Shown in pieces: positions 41,470 through 49,631 of a stretch of 64,000 bases of DNA. The DNA lies in assembly GCF_001424645.1 (NCBI RefSeq), contig NZ_LMQR01000001.1:1918149-1982148 (forward strand), read 5' to 3'. Below the pieces are notes generated by a model that worked only from the letters and a program-made list of their open reading frames with translations, was not told where the DNA came from and searched no databases. The stretch comes from Frigoribacterium sp. Leaf415. GTDB taxonomy: Bacteria > Actinomycetota > Actinomycetes > Actinomycetales > Microbacteriaceae. The translations under genes and the position numbers were made by a program. Within the stretch, counting starts at the first letter, position 1. Each line of letters starts with the position of its first letter.

Positions 41470-42753
41470 CTAGGGTCGCGTGGGCGCCCCCTGCGCGAGC
41501 TGCCACCCGAGCATGCCCCCGTGCAGCACCGACACGTCGAAGCCGTCGCCCGCCAGCAGGTCGGCCGCGGCTCGGGCCCGCGGCCCGCGGGCGCAATAGA
41601 CGATCACCCGTTGCGTCGGGTCGAGCTCGGGCCGCTGACGGGTGCGCGTGCCGTACCCGGGCGCCTGCACGTCACCCGCGATGTGGGCGAAGTCGTGCTC
41701 GTCGACCTCACGCACGTCGAGGAGGGTGAAGGCGACGTCACCGGCCTCGCGTGCCCCGAGCAGGGTCGTCAGCTCGTCGGCGTCGACGTCGGGTCCGACG
41801 CTGCGACCACGCACCGGCGCGTCGGCGGTGGTCGCCTGCGCCCCCGGGACCGAGGACGAGGAGGCGCGGCGCGCGTCGTTCACCGTGGCCCGGGCCTCGA
41901 CCCGGTGCGGGGCACGGGCCAACCGGCTCTCACGCCAGGTGCCGCCCAGGGCGTCGACGGTCACGACCCGGCCGAGCAGCGGCTCGCCGAGCCCGGTCAG
42001 CAGCTTCACGACCTCGCTGGCCATGCCCGTGCCCACCGTGCCGCACAGCGGCCCCAGCACGCCGACGTCGGCACAGGACTCGTCCCAGCCCGAGGCGGGC
42101 GGGGCGGGGTGGAGGTCCAGGTAGTCGACCGCCCGGCCGTCGGGGGCGTCGTCCCAGAAGACGCTGAACTGGCCGTCCCAGCGGTTGACGCTGCCCCAGA
42201 CCACCGGCAGGCCGCGAGCGGCCGCGGCGTCGGCCACCAGGTAGCAGGTGTCAAACGAGTCGCTTCCGTCGACCACGAGGTCGTAGTCGTCGAGCAGGTC
42301 GGCGGTGCGTTCGCTCAGGCGGAACGGGTGGGCGACGACGGTCACGTCGGGGTTCGCGGCACGTACCCAGTCGGCGGCGGCGCGGGCCTTCGGGAAGCCC
42401 AGCTGGTCGGGGCGGAACAGCACCTGGCGTTGTAGGTTCGACAGGTCGACGGCATCGTCGTCGACGATTCCCAGGGTTCCCACACCCGAGGCTGCGAGAT
42501 ATTGGATGACCGGCGCGCCCAGCCCGCCGGCCCCGACCACCAGCACCCTCGACGCCGCCAGGCGCCCCTGGGAGCCCAGACCGAACCCCGGCAGGCGCAC
42601 GCTTCGCGAGTAGCGTTCGCCCTCGGCGGGGTCGCCGCCGTGTCCGCCGTCGCGCACGTCGGCACCGTGCACGCCACCGTCGCGCACGGCCGCCCCGTGC
42701 GCGTCACCACCGCGTCGCGCGCGAGATCCGCCGAGAGGGGGAAGAGACGACAT
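41470..42753 (-). CDS. moeB: MoeB-type adenylyltransferase with C-terminal rhodanese domain
   Basis: A 427-residue E1-like enzyme activating MoaD. The ATP motif GAGGLG is at 74-79, with SNLQRQVLF carrying the Arg finger (R109) and K122. The C-terminal rhodanese domain has the active Cys at about 387 (VYCARGP) and probably donates sulfur. The four zinc-binding Cys of classical MoeB are not seen; only ESCADVGVLGP keeps one Cys. A Gly/Asp/His-rich N-terminal stretch (residues 15-45) is repetitive. ATG at 42753 has AGGAGG 7 nt upstream. Confidence 0.9.
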   Translation of the reverse strand: MSSLPPLGGSRARRGGDAHGAAVRDGGVHGADVRDGGHGGDPAEGERYSRSVRLPGFGLGSQGRLAASRVLVVGAGGLGAPVIQYLAASGVGTLGIVDDDAVDLSNLQRQVLFRPDQLGFPKARAAADWVRAANPDVTVVAHPFRLSERTADLLDDYDLVVDGSDSFDTCYLVADAAAARGLPVVWGSVNRWDGQFSVFWDDAPDGRAVDYLDLHPAPPASGWDESCADVGVLGPLCGTVGTGMASEVVKLLTGLGEPLLGRVVTVDALGGTWRESRLARAPHRVEARATVNDARRASSSSVPGAQATTADAPVRGRSVGPDVDADELTTLLGAREAGDVAFTLLDVREVDEHDFAHIAGDVQAPGYGTRTRQRPELDPTQRVIVYCARGPRARAAADLLAGDGFDVSVLHGGMLGWQLAQGAPTRP

Positions 42754-42767
42754 GACGAACCTCCTGC
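42733..42767. promoter_or_regulatory. Head-to-head overlapping starts of moeB and a GT39-like gene
   Basis: The tetranucleotide CATG at 42751-42754 contains both start codons: ATG at 42752 on plus and ATG at 42753 on minus. The plus gene has GGGGGAAGAG upstream, inside moeB; the minus gene has AGGAGG upstream, inside the plus gene. Each promoter must therefore lie within the other coding region. Confidence 0.75.
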
Positions 42768-44419
42768 ATCCGGCCGACGGTCGATCGACCGCGCCCACTG
42801 TATCCACGACGACCGACACCGGTCGGGGCACGACCCTCGCGCGCCTCCGGCACTGGCGTCACCTCGACGCCCTGCTGATCGGGCTGCTGGCCGCCGTGAT
42901 CTCGGGAGCCTTCCTGTGGGTGCCCTCGGTCTGGTACGACGAGGCCGCGACGGTCATCTCGGCGACCCGCAGCTGGGGCCAGCTCTGGCAGATGGTCCAG
43001 ACCGTCGACCTGGTGCACGCCACCTACTACGCGTTCATGCACCTGTGGTTCGACGTGTTCCCGTACTCGCCCGTGTCGCTGCGCGTGCCCAGCACGATCG
43101 TCACGGGTCTGGCCGCCGCGTTCACGGTGGTCCTCGCCCGCACGCTGGCCGACCGTCGGACGGCCGTGGTCGCCGGCCTGCTGTTCTGCCTGATCCCCCG
43201 CGTGACCTGGATGGGCGGCGAGGGCCGTTCGTACGCCTTCTCGGCGATGTTCGCCGTCGCCCTGACCCTCGTGCTCGTCACCGCCTCGCGCCGCACCGCC
43301 CAGGTGGGCGAGACCCGCACCCGGGCGTCGGCGGTGCGCTGGTGGGTCGCCTACGCCGTGCTCGCCGTCGTCTCGGTGCTGTTCTTCCTCTACGTCGCCT
43401 TCGTCGTGGTGGGGCACGGCGTCACCATGCTGGTGCAGTGGCGACGTGAGCGCCGCCTCCGCGCCTCCGCTGGGTCGGTGGCGGGGTCGCGTGACGCCGC
43501 GGCCCCCGCCCCGCTCGTCGGCGGACCGCACGGCGCGCGCGGCTCGTTCCTGGGCTGGTTCGCCGGCGCGGCCGTCGCTGGTCTCGCGAGCCTGCCCGTC
43601 GTGTACTTCACCTCCGAGCAGAGCGGCCAGGTCGGCTGGCTCGACCGGCCGAGCTTCGAGACGATCAACCAGGTGCTCACGACGCAGTGGTTCTACCAGA
43701 ACGACCGCTTCGCCGTCTTCGGCTGGATGCTCGTGGTCGCCAGCCTGGTCGTCGTGGTCGCCGGTCTCGTGCCCCGCGCCCGGGGTCTCGCCGAGGTCGT
43801 CCTGCCGTGGATGATCGTTCCCGTCCTCGGTCTCGTGGGCGTCTCGCTCGTGACCGAGCCGCTCTACTCACCGCGCTACCTGACCTTCGGCACCCCGGCC
43901 GTCGCGATCATGATGGCCGTCGCGGTGGCCGCCATCCCCTGGCGGCGGGTCATCGCGCTCGTGCTGCTGCTCGCCCTGGTGCTCACCGCCCCGACCTGGG
44001 AGCGTCAGCGGCAGCCCGAGGCGAAGGACTCCGCCGCCTGGAACCAGGTGGCCGACCTCGTCGCCGAGCAGCGCGCCCTCGAGCCCGCCGGAACGACCGA
44101 GGGCGTCGTGTTCGGGCCCGTGCGTCGGCACCCCAAGGCGACGTCGCGCATCATCGAGAACACCTACCCCGCGGCGTTCGAGGGCATGTCCGACTTCACG
44201 CTCGAGACCCCCGCGGCCGAGACCGGCGGCCTGTGGGAGGTCCAGCACCCGCTCGAGGACGTCATCGACCGCACGGACGACCTCGACGTGGTCTGGCTGA
44301 TCACGAGCGACAAGCAGGACTGGCGCCCCCGCGTCACCGCCGACCTCGCCGCGAAGGGGTTCCACGTCGCCGACGAGTGGCACCTCACCCGGACGAACGT
44401 CCTCAAGTACGAGCGCTGA
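42752..44419 (+). CDS. Polytopic glycosyltransferase (GT39/ArnT-like)
   Basis: A 555-residue membrane protein with about eleven helices. VWYDEAATVISATRSW after the first helix supplies the conserved acidic pair of GT39/PMT-type enzymes, and TYYAFMHLWFDVF-SPVSLRVPS follows, as in lipid-linked-sugar transferases. The C-terminal ~130 residues are soluble. The acceptor is unknown. ATG at 42752 overlaps the moeB start. Confidence 0.8.
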   Translation: MTNLLHPADGRSTAPTVSTTTDTGRGTTLARLRHWRHLDALLIGLLAAVISGAFLWVPSVWYDEAATVISATRSWGQLWQMVQTVDLVHATYYAFMHLWFDVFPYSPVSLRVPSTIVTGLAAAFTVVLARTLADRRTAVVAGLLFCLIPRVTWMGGEGRSYAFSAMFAVALTLVLVTASRRTAQVGETRTRASAVRWWVAYAVLAVVSVLFFLYVAFVVVGHGVTMLVQWRRERRLRASAGSVAGSRDAAAPAPLVGGPHGARGSFLGWFAGAAVAGLASLPVVYFTSEQSGQVGWLDRPSFETINQVLTTQWFYQNDRFAVFGWMLVVASLVVVVAGLVPRARGLAEVVLPWMIVPVLGLVGVSLVTEPLYSPRYLTFGTPAVAIMMAVAVAAIPWRRVIALVLLLALVLTAPTWERQRQPEAKDSAAWNQVADLVAEQRALEPAGTTEGVVFGPVRRHPKATSRIIENTYPAAFEGMSDFTLETPAAETGGLWEVQHPLEDVIDRTDDLDVVWLITSDKQDWRPRVTADLAAKGFHVADEWHLTRTNVLKYER

Positions 44420-44437
44420 GCCCGCGAGAGCCCCGCG

Positions 44438-44510
44438 AGTCGCCGAGACCCCAGGAATGCGCCGAGACCCCTCTGCGCGATCTGGGGTCTCGGCGACTTC
44501 CTGGGGTCTC
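44438..44510. terminator. Bidirectional terminator with two competing hairpins
   Basis: AGTCGCCGAGACCCCAG (44438-44454) pairs perfectly with CTGGGGTCTCGGCGACT (44482-44498), 17 bp. GAGACCCCAGGAA (44445-44457) can instead pair with TTCCTGGGGTCTC (44498-44510), 13 bp. A third half-site lies in the loop. It sits between convergent gene ends. Confidence 0.75.
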
Positions 44511-44529
44511 AGGGCCTACGGTGAGCGAG

Positions 44530-45468
44530 TCAGTCGGTGACGACGCGGGCGCCGTGCACGGGGCCCGTGGCGCGCACCACCGTGAGACGGGCGGCACTCA
44601 GGGCGATCTGCAGCTCGAGGGCGCCGTCGAGATCGGGCGCGAGGAACGCCACGGTCGGGCCGGAACCCGACACGATGCCCGCCAGGGCGCCGTTGCCCTC
44701 GCCGAGCTCGAGGACGTCGGCCAGGCCCGGCTGGAGGTGCAGAGCGGGCGCCTGGAGGTCGTTGTGCATGGCGTCGGCGAGCATGCCCGGGTCGCCTGCC
44801 CGGAGGGCCTGCAGGACGCCGGTGTCGACGACGGGATGCCGCACCGACCGGATCTCGCCCTGGTGCCGCAGCCGGTGGGCGTCGAGTTCGTCGTAGACGC
44901 GGGGCGTCGAGAGGCCGACGTCGGCGACGGCCAGCACCCACTGGAACTGCCCCTTCGCCAGGGCCGGGCTGAGTTCGTCGCCGCGGCCGGTGCCGATCGC
45001 GGTGCCGCCGGCGAAGGCGAACGGGACGTCGGCACCGAGCCGGGCCGAGAGCCGCAACAGTTCGTCGCGGCCCACGCCGGTGCCCCAGAGGGTGTCGCAG
45101 GCGAGCAACGTCGCGGCCGCGTCGGCCGAACCGCCCCCCATGCCGCCGGCCACCGGGACGGCCTTGTCGACGGTCAGTGCGACGCCTCCGGTGTAGCCGG
45201 TCGTCTCGGCCAGCAGGCGCGCGGCCTTGATCGCCAGGTTGGACTCGTCGGTCGGCACGCCCGACACGTCGATCGACGGACCGCCCGTGACGCTGACCGT
45301 GAAGCCGTCGGCGTGCCGCGCACGTACGTCTTCGTACAGCGACACGGCCTGGTAGGCGGTCGCGAGGTCGTGGTACCCGTCGTCCTGCAGATCGCCGACG
45401 GCGAGGAAGACGTTGATCTTGCCCGGCGCACGCGTGTGGACCACGGTCGGGGCGGCCACGGACGTCAT
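44530..45468 (-). CDS. ispE: 4-(cytidine 5'-diphospho)-2-C-methyl-D-erythritol kinase
   Basis: A 312-residue GHMP kinase of the MEP isoprenoid pathway. [14 protein letters not shown] at the N-terminus, the GHMP glycine motif [17 protein letters not shown] and a C-terminal [10 protein letters not shown] region are intact. It is the last gene of metG-tatD-rsmA-orf-ispE. Confidence 0.95.
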   Translation of the reverse strand: MTSVAAPTVVHTRAPGKINVFLAVGDLQDDGYHDLATAYQAVSLYEDVRARHADGFTVSVTGGPSIDVSGVPTDESNLAIKAARLLAETTGYTGGVALTVDKAVPVAGGMGGGSADAAATLLACDTLWGTGVGRDELLRLSARLGADVPFAFAGGTAIGTGRGDELSPALAKGQFQWVLAVADVGLSTPRVYDELDAHRLRHQGEIRSVRHPVVDTGVLQALRAGDPGMLADAMHNDLQAPALHLQPGLADVLELGEGNGALAGIVSGSGPTVAFLAPDLDGALELQIALSAARLTVVRATGPVHGARVVTD

Positions 45469-45481
45469 GCGTCCAACCTAG

Positions 45482-46078
45482 TCAGTTCTGGCGATCGCCC
45501 ATGACGCCGAACGCCCGCGTCAACCCCTCTTTCACGGGCTGGACCCGTTCGGGCAGGCGCAGGCCGCCCTGCGTCAACGACACCGAGCACTTCGGACCGT
45601 CGGTCGACACCACCTGGAGGCGCAGGGTGTCCCCGTGCGCGAGGGTCCAGTCGGCGGTCGGTCGCGTCGCCGACCGGGCGACGACCTCGGGCGGACCCCC
45701 GGCGTACCGGGTGAACCGGTCGACGGCGAGGTCGAACAGTTCGAGCGCTCCACCCCGCAGGCTGCGGCCGACGGTGACCGCGTAGCTGCCGTCGGGCTGA
45801 CGCCCCGGCGGCTCGACGCCGCGTTCTTGCTCGTACCGGACCGTGATGCCCTCGGCCCACCACGGCACGACCTCGAACTCGTCGACCAGGAGGCGCGAGA
45901 TCTGTTCGTGGGACAGTCGCGTCGCCCCCGCGGCGTCGAGCCGCGCGAACCACTCGGCCGCACTCCGCCCCGTGCCCGAACCGAGTCGGGCGTCGCTGAG
46001 CCTCTGCTCGCCGCGCCCACGCCCGCCCTCGCCCGTGCCGGAGGGCACGCCGCCGGCGTCGTTCCTGCGTCGGGGCAC
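45482..46078 (-). CDS. Uncharacterised protein, DUF4287/SRPBCC-like
   Basis: A 198-residue soluble protein between rsmA and ispE. AEWFARLDAAGATRLSHEQI and VVPWWAEGITVRYEQERGVEPPG resemble the short domain found before SRPBCC (START-like) domains in actinobacteria; the rest could form the SRPBCC fold. The first 40 residues are Gly/Arg-rich and disordered. GTG at 46078 follows the rsmA stop by 3 bp. No function is proposed. Confidence 0.65.
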   Translation of the reverse strand: MPRRRNDAGGVPSGTGEGGRGRGEQRLSDARLGSGTGRSAAEWFARLDAAGATRLSHEQISRLLVDEFEVVPWWAEGITVRYEQERGVEPPGRQPDGSYAVTVGRSLRGGALELFDLAVDRFTRYAGGPPEVVARSATRPTADWTLAHGDTLRLQVVSTDGPKCSVSLTQGGLRLPERVQPVKEGLTRAFGVMGDRQN

Positions 46079-46081
46079 GGC

Positions 46082-46984
46082 TCAGTCGGCCTCGCCCTCG
46101 TCGGCGTGCAGCACGGCAGCGACGGACGCCCCGGCGAGGGCGTCGACATCGCTGACCCGGGCCACGGCGAGGAAGTCGTCGACGGTGAGCTGCTCGCCCC
46201 GCTGCGTCGGGGCGAGTCCGGCACGCTCGAGGGCCTCGGACGCCGCCGCGGACGAGCCGTAGAGGGACGACAGCGACTGGCGCAGCATCTTGCGACGCTG
46301 CTGGAACGCCGCGTCGACGAGGGCGAACGTCGCCCGACGCTCGAGTTCGCTGCCCCGGGCCGGCTTGCGGTCGAAGGCGACGAGGATGCTGTCGACGTTG
46401 GGCACCGGCCAGAACACCTGGCGGCTGACCTGGCCCGCGGCGCGGAACTCGCCGTACCACGCGGCCTTGATGCTCGGGCCGCCGTAGACCTTCGAGCCGG
46501 GCTCGGCGGCGAGCCGCAGACCGACCTCGGACTGCACCATGACGAGCCCGTGCTCGAGCCCGCCGAAGTGCTCGAGGAAGTGCAGCAGCACTGGCACGCT
46601 GACGTTGTACGGCAGGTTCGCCACGAGGTGGGTGGGTTCGTCGGGCAGGGTCGTCACGCGCAGGGCGTCGTCGACCACGACGGTGAGGTCGGCCGCCGGC
46701 TGGAGCTGCGCGACGGTCTTCGGCAACTGCTCGGCGAGTCGCTTGTCGATCTCGACGGCCACCACCTTGGCGCCCGCCTCGAGCAGGCCCAGGGTGAGCG
46801 AGCCGAGCCCGGGGCCGATCTCGACGACGGTCATGCCGGCCGAGACGCCCGACGCCGCGACGATGCGACGCACGGTGTTGGCGTCGTGGACGAAGTTCTG
46901 CCCGAGCTTCTTGGTCGGCTGCACGCCCAACAGGTCGGCCAGGTCGCGGATCTCGGCGGGGCCGAGCAGGGTGGCGCGCGACAT
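46082..46984 (-). CDS. rsmA: 16S rRNA (adenine1518/1519-N6) dimethyltransferase
   Basis: A 300-residue KsgA-type enzyme. LGVQPTKKLGQNFVHD, motif I VVEIGPGLGSLT, VAVEIDKRLAEQL and the catalytic VANLPYNVSVP are present, with a complete C-terminal domain. ATG at 46984 shares one base with the tatD stop (TGATG). The order metG-tatD-rsmA-ispE is conserved; the rpf gene often found between tatD and rsmA is absent. Confidence 0.95.
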   Translation of the reverse strand: MSRATLLGPAEIRDLADLLGVQPTKKLGQNFVHDANTVRRIVAASGVSAGMTVVEIGPGLGSLTLGLLEAGAKVVAVEIDKRLAEQLPKTVAQLQPAADLTVVVDDALRVTTLPDEPTHLVANLPYNVSVPVLLHFLEHFGGLEHGLVMVQSEVGLRLAAEPGSKVYGGPSIKAAWYGEFRAAGQVSRQVFWPVPNVDSILVAFDRKPARGSELERRATFALVDAAFQQRRKMLRQSLSSLYGSSAAASEALERAGLAPTQRGEQLTVDDFLAVARVSDVDALAGASVAAVLHADEGEAD

Positions 46985-47970
46985 CAGCCCTCGACCGTCA
47001 CGGGTTCGCTGTCCCAGGTGCCGTAGACCAGCTCGGTCGTCGACGAGATCTGGGCGGCCAGCATCGACACGTCGGTGCCGATCGTCTCGGCCATCGACCG
47101 CAGCGTGAAGGGGATCAGGTACGGCGCGTTGGGGCGACCGCGGTAGGGCACCGGCGTCAGGTAGGGCGCGTCGGTCTCGACCATGATCAGGTTGCGCGGC
47201 AGCTGCACGAGCGCGTCGCGCAGGGGCTGCGCGTTCTTGAACGTCACCGTGCCGGCGAAGGACGCGTACCAGCCGTTCTCGGCGAGGATGCTCGCCAGCT
47301 CGGGCCCGCCGCTGAAGCAGTGGAACACGGTGCGTTCGGGAGCGCCCACCTCGAGCAGCAGGTCGACCACGTCGTCGTGGGCGTCGCGGTCGTGGATCTG
47401 CAGGGCCAGGCCGTGGCGCTTGGCGATCTCGATGTGACCGCGGAAGGCCTCGAGCTGGGCCGCGCGACCGTCGTCGCCCGTGCGGAAGAAGTCGAGGCCG
47501 GTCTCGCCGACGGCACGCACGCGCGGGCGGGCGGCGAGCTCGTCGAGCTCGGCCAGGGCGTCGTCGAGGGTGCCCGCGGCGGCGAGGGCCGGGGCCTCGT
47601 TCGGGTGGATCGCGACGGCGGCGAGCACGCGGGGCTCGCGGCTGGCGATCTGGGCCGACCACCGGGACGTCTCGAGGTCGGTGCCGACCTGCACGACACC
47701 GCGCACGCCCACGGCCGAGGCCCGGTCGAGGTGCTCGCGGTAGTCGAGGGGGCCGTCACCGTCGTCTCCGACGCCGTCGGCGATCTCGAGGTGCGTGTGG
47801 TTGTCGTAGACCGGCACGACGAGGGGCTGAGGAGGCGCGGGGTAGGTCAGGTCGCGCTTCTGGCCGTCGGCGCCCGACGAGCGGTGGCGGACGTGCGTTG
47901 CCGGGTCCCCGGCGGGCGCGCCGCCGGCCGGCCCGCCGGTCGCGCCGTCGCCGGTCGTGACGTCGCTCAT
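46984..47970 (-). CDS. tatD: TatD family metal-dependent deoxyribonuclease
   Basis: A 328-residue amidohydrolase-fold hydrolase. YDNHTHLEIAD binds metal, GETGLDFFR carries the bridging Glu, LQIHDRDAHDD and VFHCFSGGPELA the other His ligands, and VETDAPYLTP the catalytic Asp. The ~50-residue N-terminal extension is Gly/Ala-rich and includes an AGGAGGCGCG motif (47831) encoding PAPPQ. ATG at 47970 overlaps the metG stop. Confidence 0.93.
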   Translation of the reverse strand: MSDVTTGDGATGGPAGGAPAGDPATHVRHRSSGADGQKRDLTYPAPPQPLVVPVYDNHTHLEIADGVGDDGDGPLDYREHLDRASAVGVRGVVQVGTDLETSRWSAQIASREPRVLAAVAIHPNEAPALAAAGTLDDALAELDELAARPRVRAVGETGLDFFRTGDDGRAAQLEAFRGHIEIAKRHGLALQIHDRDAHDDVVDLLLEVGAPERTVFHCFSGGPELASILAENGWYASFAGTVTFKNAQPLRDALVQLPRNLIMVETDAPYLTPVPYRGRPNAPYLIPFTLRSMAETIGTDVSMLAAQISSTTELVYGTWDSEPVTVEG

Positions 47971-49535
47971 GCCGCGGGCTCGGGCTGTTCGATGCGCGGG
48001 AAGAGCCCGGCGGCGAGCGGCTGGACCTCGGGAGCGCTGGACCACTCGGCCGCGCGGTCGACGGGTTGGCTGGTCAGCGCGCCCTGCCCGATGGACTGCC
48101 ACAGGGTGTGTGTGGCCGTCGGGATGAACGGCGACAGCAGCACGGTGAGGGTGCCCAGGCCCCGCAGGGCCGTGGCGAGGACGGTCGCGAGCCGCTCGCG
48201 CTGCGATGCGTCTTTCGCGATGGCCCAGGGCTCTTGCTCGGTGATGTAGCCGTTCAGCTGGTCGACGAGCTGCCAGATGGAGGCCAACGCCTCGTTGATG
48301 GCGAAGCGGTCGATCGCCGCGTCGGCCTCGGCCGTGACGCGCAGCTCGGTCTCGCGCACGGCGAGGTCGGCCTCGGTCAGGTCGCCGGCGAGGGGAACGG
48401 TGCCGTCGAAGTACCGGGTGATCATGGCCACGACGCGCGAGGCGAGGTTGCCGAACCCATTGGCCAGCTCGGCCTGGTAGCGGGCCGCGATGTCTTCCCA
48501 GCTGAAGTTGCCGTCCTGGCCGAAGGTGATGGCGCGCATGAAGTAGTAGCGGAACGCGTCGGCCCCGAAGACGTCGGTGATCTGCTGCGGGGCGATGCCC
48601 GTGAGCTTCGACTTGGACATCTTCTCGCCGCCGACCAGCAGCCAGCCGTGACCGAAGACGTTCTTCGGCACCGGCAGCCCGGCGGCCATGAGCATGGCGG
48701 GCCAGATGACGGCGTGGAACCGCACGATGTCTTTTCCGACGAGCTGCACCGCCGGCCAGCGGCGACGGAACTCGTCGTCGTCGACGCCGTAGCCGATCGC
48801 CGTGACGTAGTTGAGCAGGGCGTCGAACCACACGTAGACGACGTGCTTCTCGTCCCAGGGCACCTTGACGCCCCAGTCGAAGCTCTGTCGCGAGATCGAC
48901 AGGTCGCGCAGACCCTGCTTGACGAAGGAGACGACCTCGTTGCGCACCGAGTCGGGCTGCACGAAGTCGGGCTGGGACTCGTAGAGGTCGAGCAGTCGCT
49001 GCTCGAAGTCGCTCATGCGGAAGAAGTAGTTGCTCTCTTGCAGCACCTCGACCGGGATGCTGTGGATCGCACAGACCTGCTCGCCCTCGTAGGCACCGGT
49101 GCCGGGCACCAGGTCGCTCGGCTGCTTGTACTCTTCGCAGCCGACGCAGTAGAAGCCCTCGAACTCGCCCTGGTAGATGAAGCCGTCGTCGTAGAGCTTC
49201 TGCAGGAACTTCTGCACGCCGGCCTCGTGGCGGGCGTCGGTGGTGCGGATGAAGTCGTCGTTGGCGATGTCGACCGTCTGCAGCAGGGGCTTCCAGGCCT
49301 CGGTGACGAGCTTGTCCGCCCACTCTTGCGGGGTCACGCCGTGGCTCGTGGCGGTGCGCAGGATCTTCTGACCGTGCTCGTCGGTGCCGGTCAGCAGCCA
49401 GGCGTCGTCACCCCGCTGACGGTGCCACCGGGCGAGCACGTCGGCTGCGACCTCGGTGTAGGCGTGACCGATGTGCGGCACGTCGTTGACGTAGAAGATG
49501 GGCGTTGCGATGAAGAAGGAGTCGCCGGCGGGCAT
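47967..49535 (-). CDS. metG: Methionine--tRNA ligase
   Basis: A 522-residue class I synthetase. The HIGH motif is PHIGHAY (20-26), KMSKS lies near 305 (GEKMSKSKLTG), and the knuckle contains CVGC with a second partial CAIH pair. The anticodon domain is complete and there is no C-terminal tRNA-binding extension. ATG at 49535 was preferred to upstream starts because TAAGAT lies 7 nt before it and FFIATPIFYVND follows directly. Confidence 0.95.
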   Translation of the reverse strand: MPAGDSFFIATPIFYVNDVPHIGHAYTEVAADVLARWHRQRGDDAWLLTGTDEHGQKILRTATSHGVTPQEWADKLVTEAWKPLLQTVDIANDDFIRTTDARHEAGVQKFLQKLYDDGFIYQGEFEGFYCVGCEEYKQPSDLVPGTGAYEGEQVCAIHSIPVEVLQESNYFFRMSDFEQRLLDLYESQPDFVQPDSVRNEVVSFVKQGLRDLSISRQSFDWGVKVPWDEKHVVYVWFDALLNYVTAIGYGVDDDEFRRRWPAVQLVGKDIVRFHAVIWPAMLMAAGLPVPKNVFGHGWLLVGGEKMSKSKLTGIAPQQITDVFGADAFRYYFMRAITFGQDGNFSWEDIAARYQAELANGFGNLASRVVAMITRYFDGTVPLAGDLTEADLAVRETELRVTAEADAAIDRFAINEALASIWQLVDQLNGYITEQEPWAIAKDASQRERLATVLATALRGLGTLTVLLSPFIPTATHTLWQSIGQGALTSQPVDRAAEWSSAPEVQPLAAGLFPRIEQPEPAA

Positions 49536-49542
49536 GGTGACC

Positions 49543-49548
49543 ATCTTA
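49543..49548 (-). promoter_or_regulatory. Leaderless -10 box of metG
   Basis: On the minus strand TAAGAT ends 7 nt before ATG at 49535. It would sit inside the coding region if the longer start (49559) were used. Confidence 0.6.
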
Positions 49549-49568
49549 GGTGGGGGCACCGACGTGGT

Positions 49569-49625
49569 GACGCGACCCGCGCCTCCTGCGTCCGCCGTCG
49601 GGGACGAGGAGGCGCGGGTCGCGTC
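49569..49625 (-). terminator. Terminator hairpin built from an inverted pair of AGGAGGCGCG motifs
   Basis: GACGCGACCCGCGCCTCCT (49569-49587) pairs perfectly with AGGAGGCGCGGGTCGCGTC (49607-49625), 19 bp. A further CGTCC/GGACG (49589-49593 and 49602-49606) extends it across a one-base bulge. It lies 7 bp past the oxidoreductase stop and upstream of the metG promoter. Confidence 0.85.
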
Positions 49626-49631
49626 GACGGC

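Noticed and set aside
46082..47970. Resuscitation-promoting factor gene between tatD and rsmA
   Set aside because: Many actinobacteria carry rpf here, but tatD and rsmA share one base, so there is no room for it.
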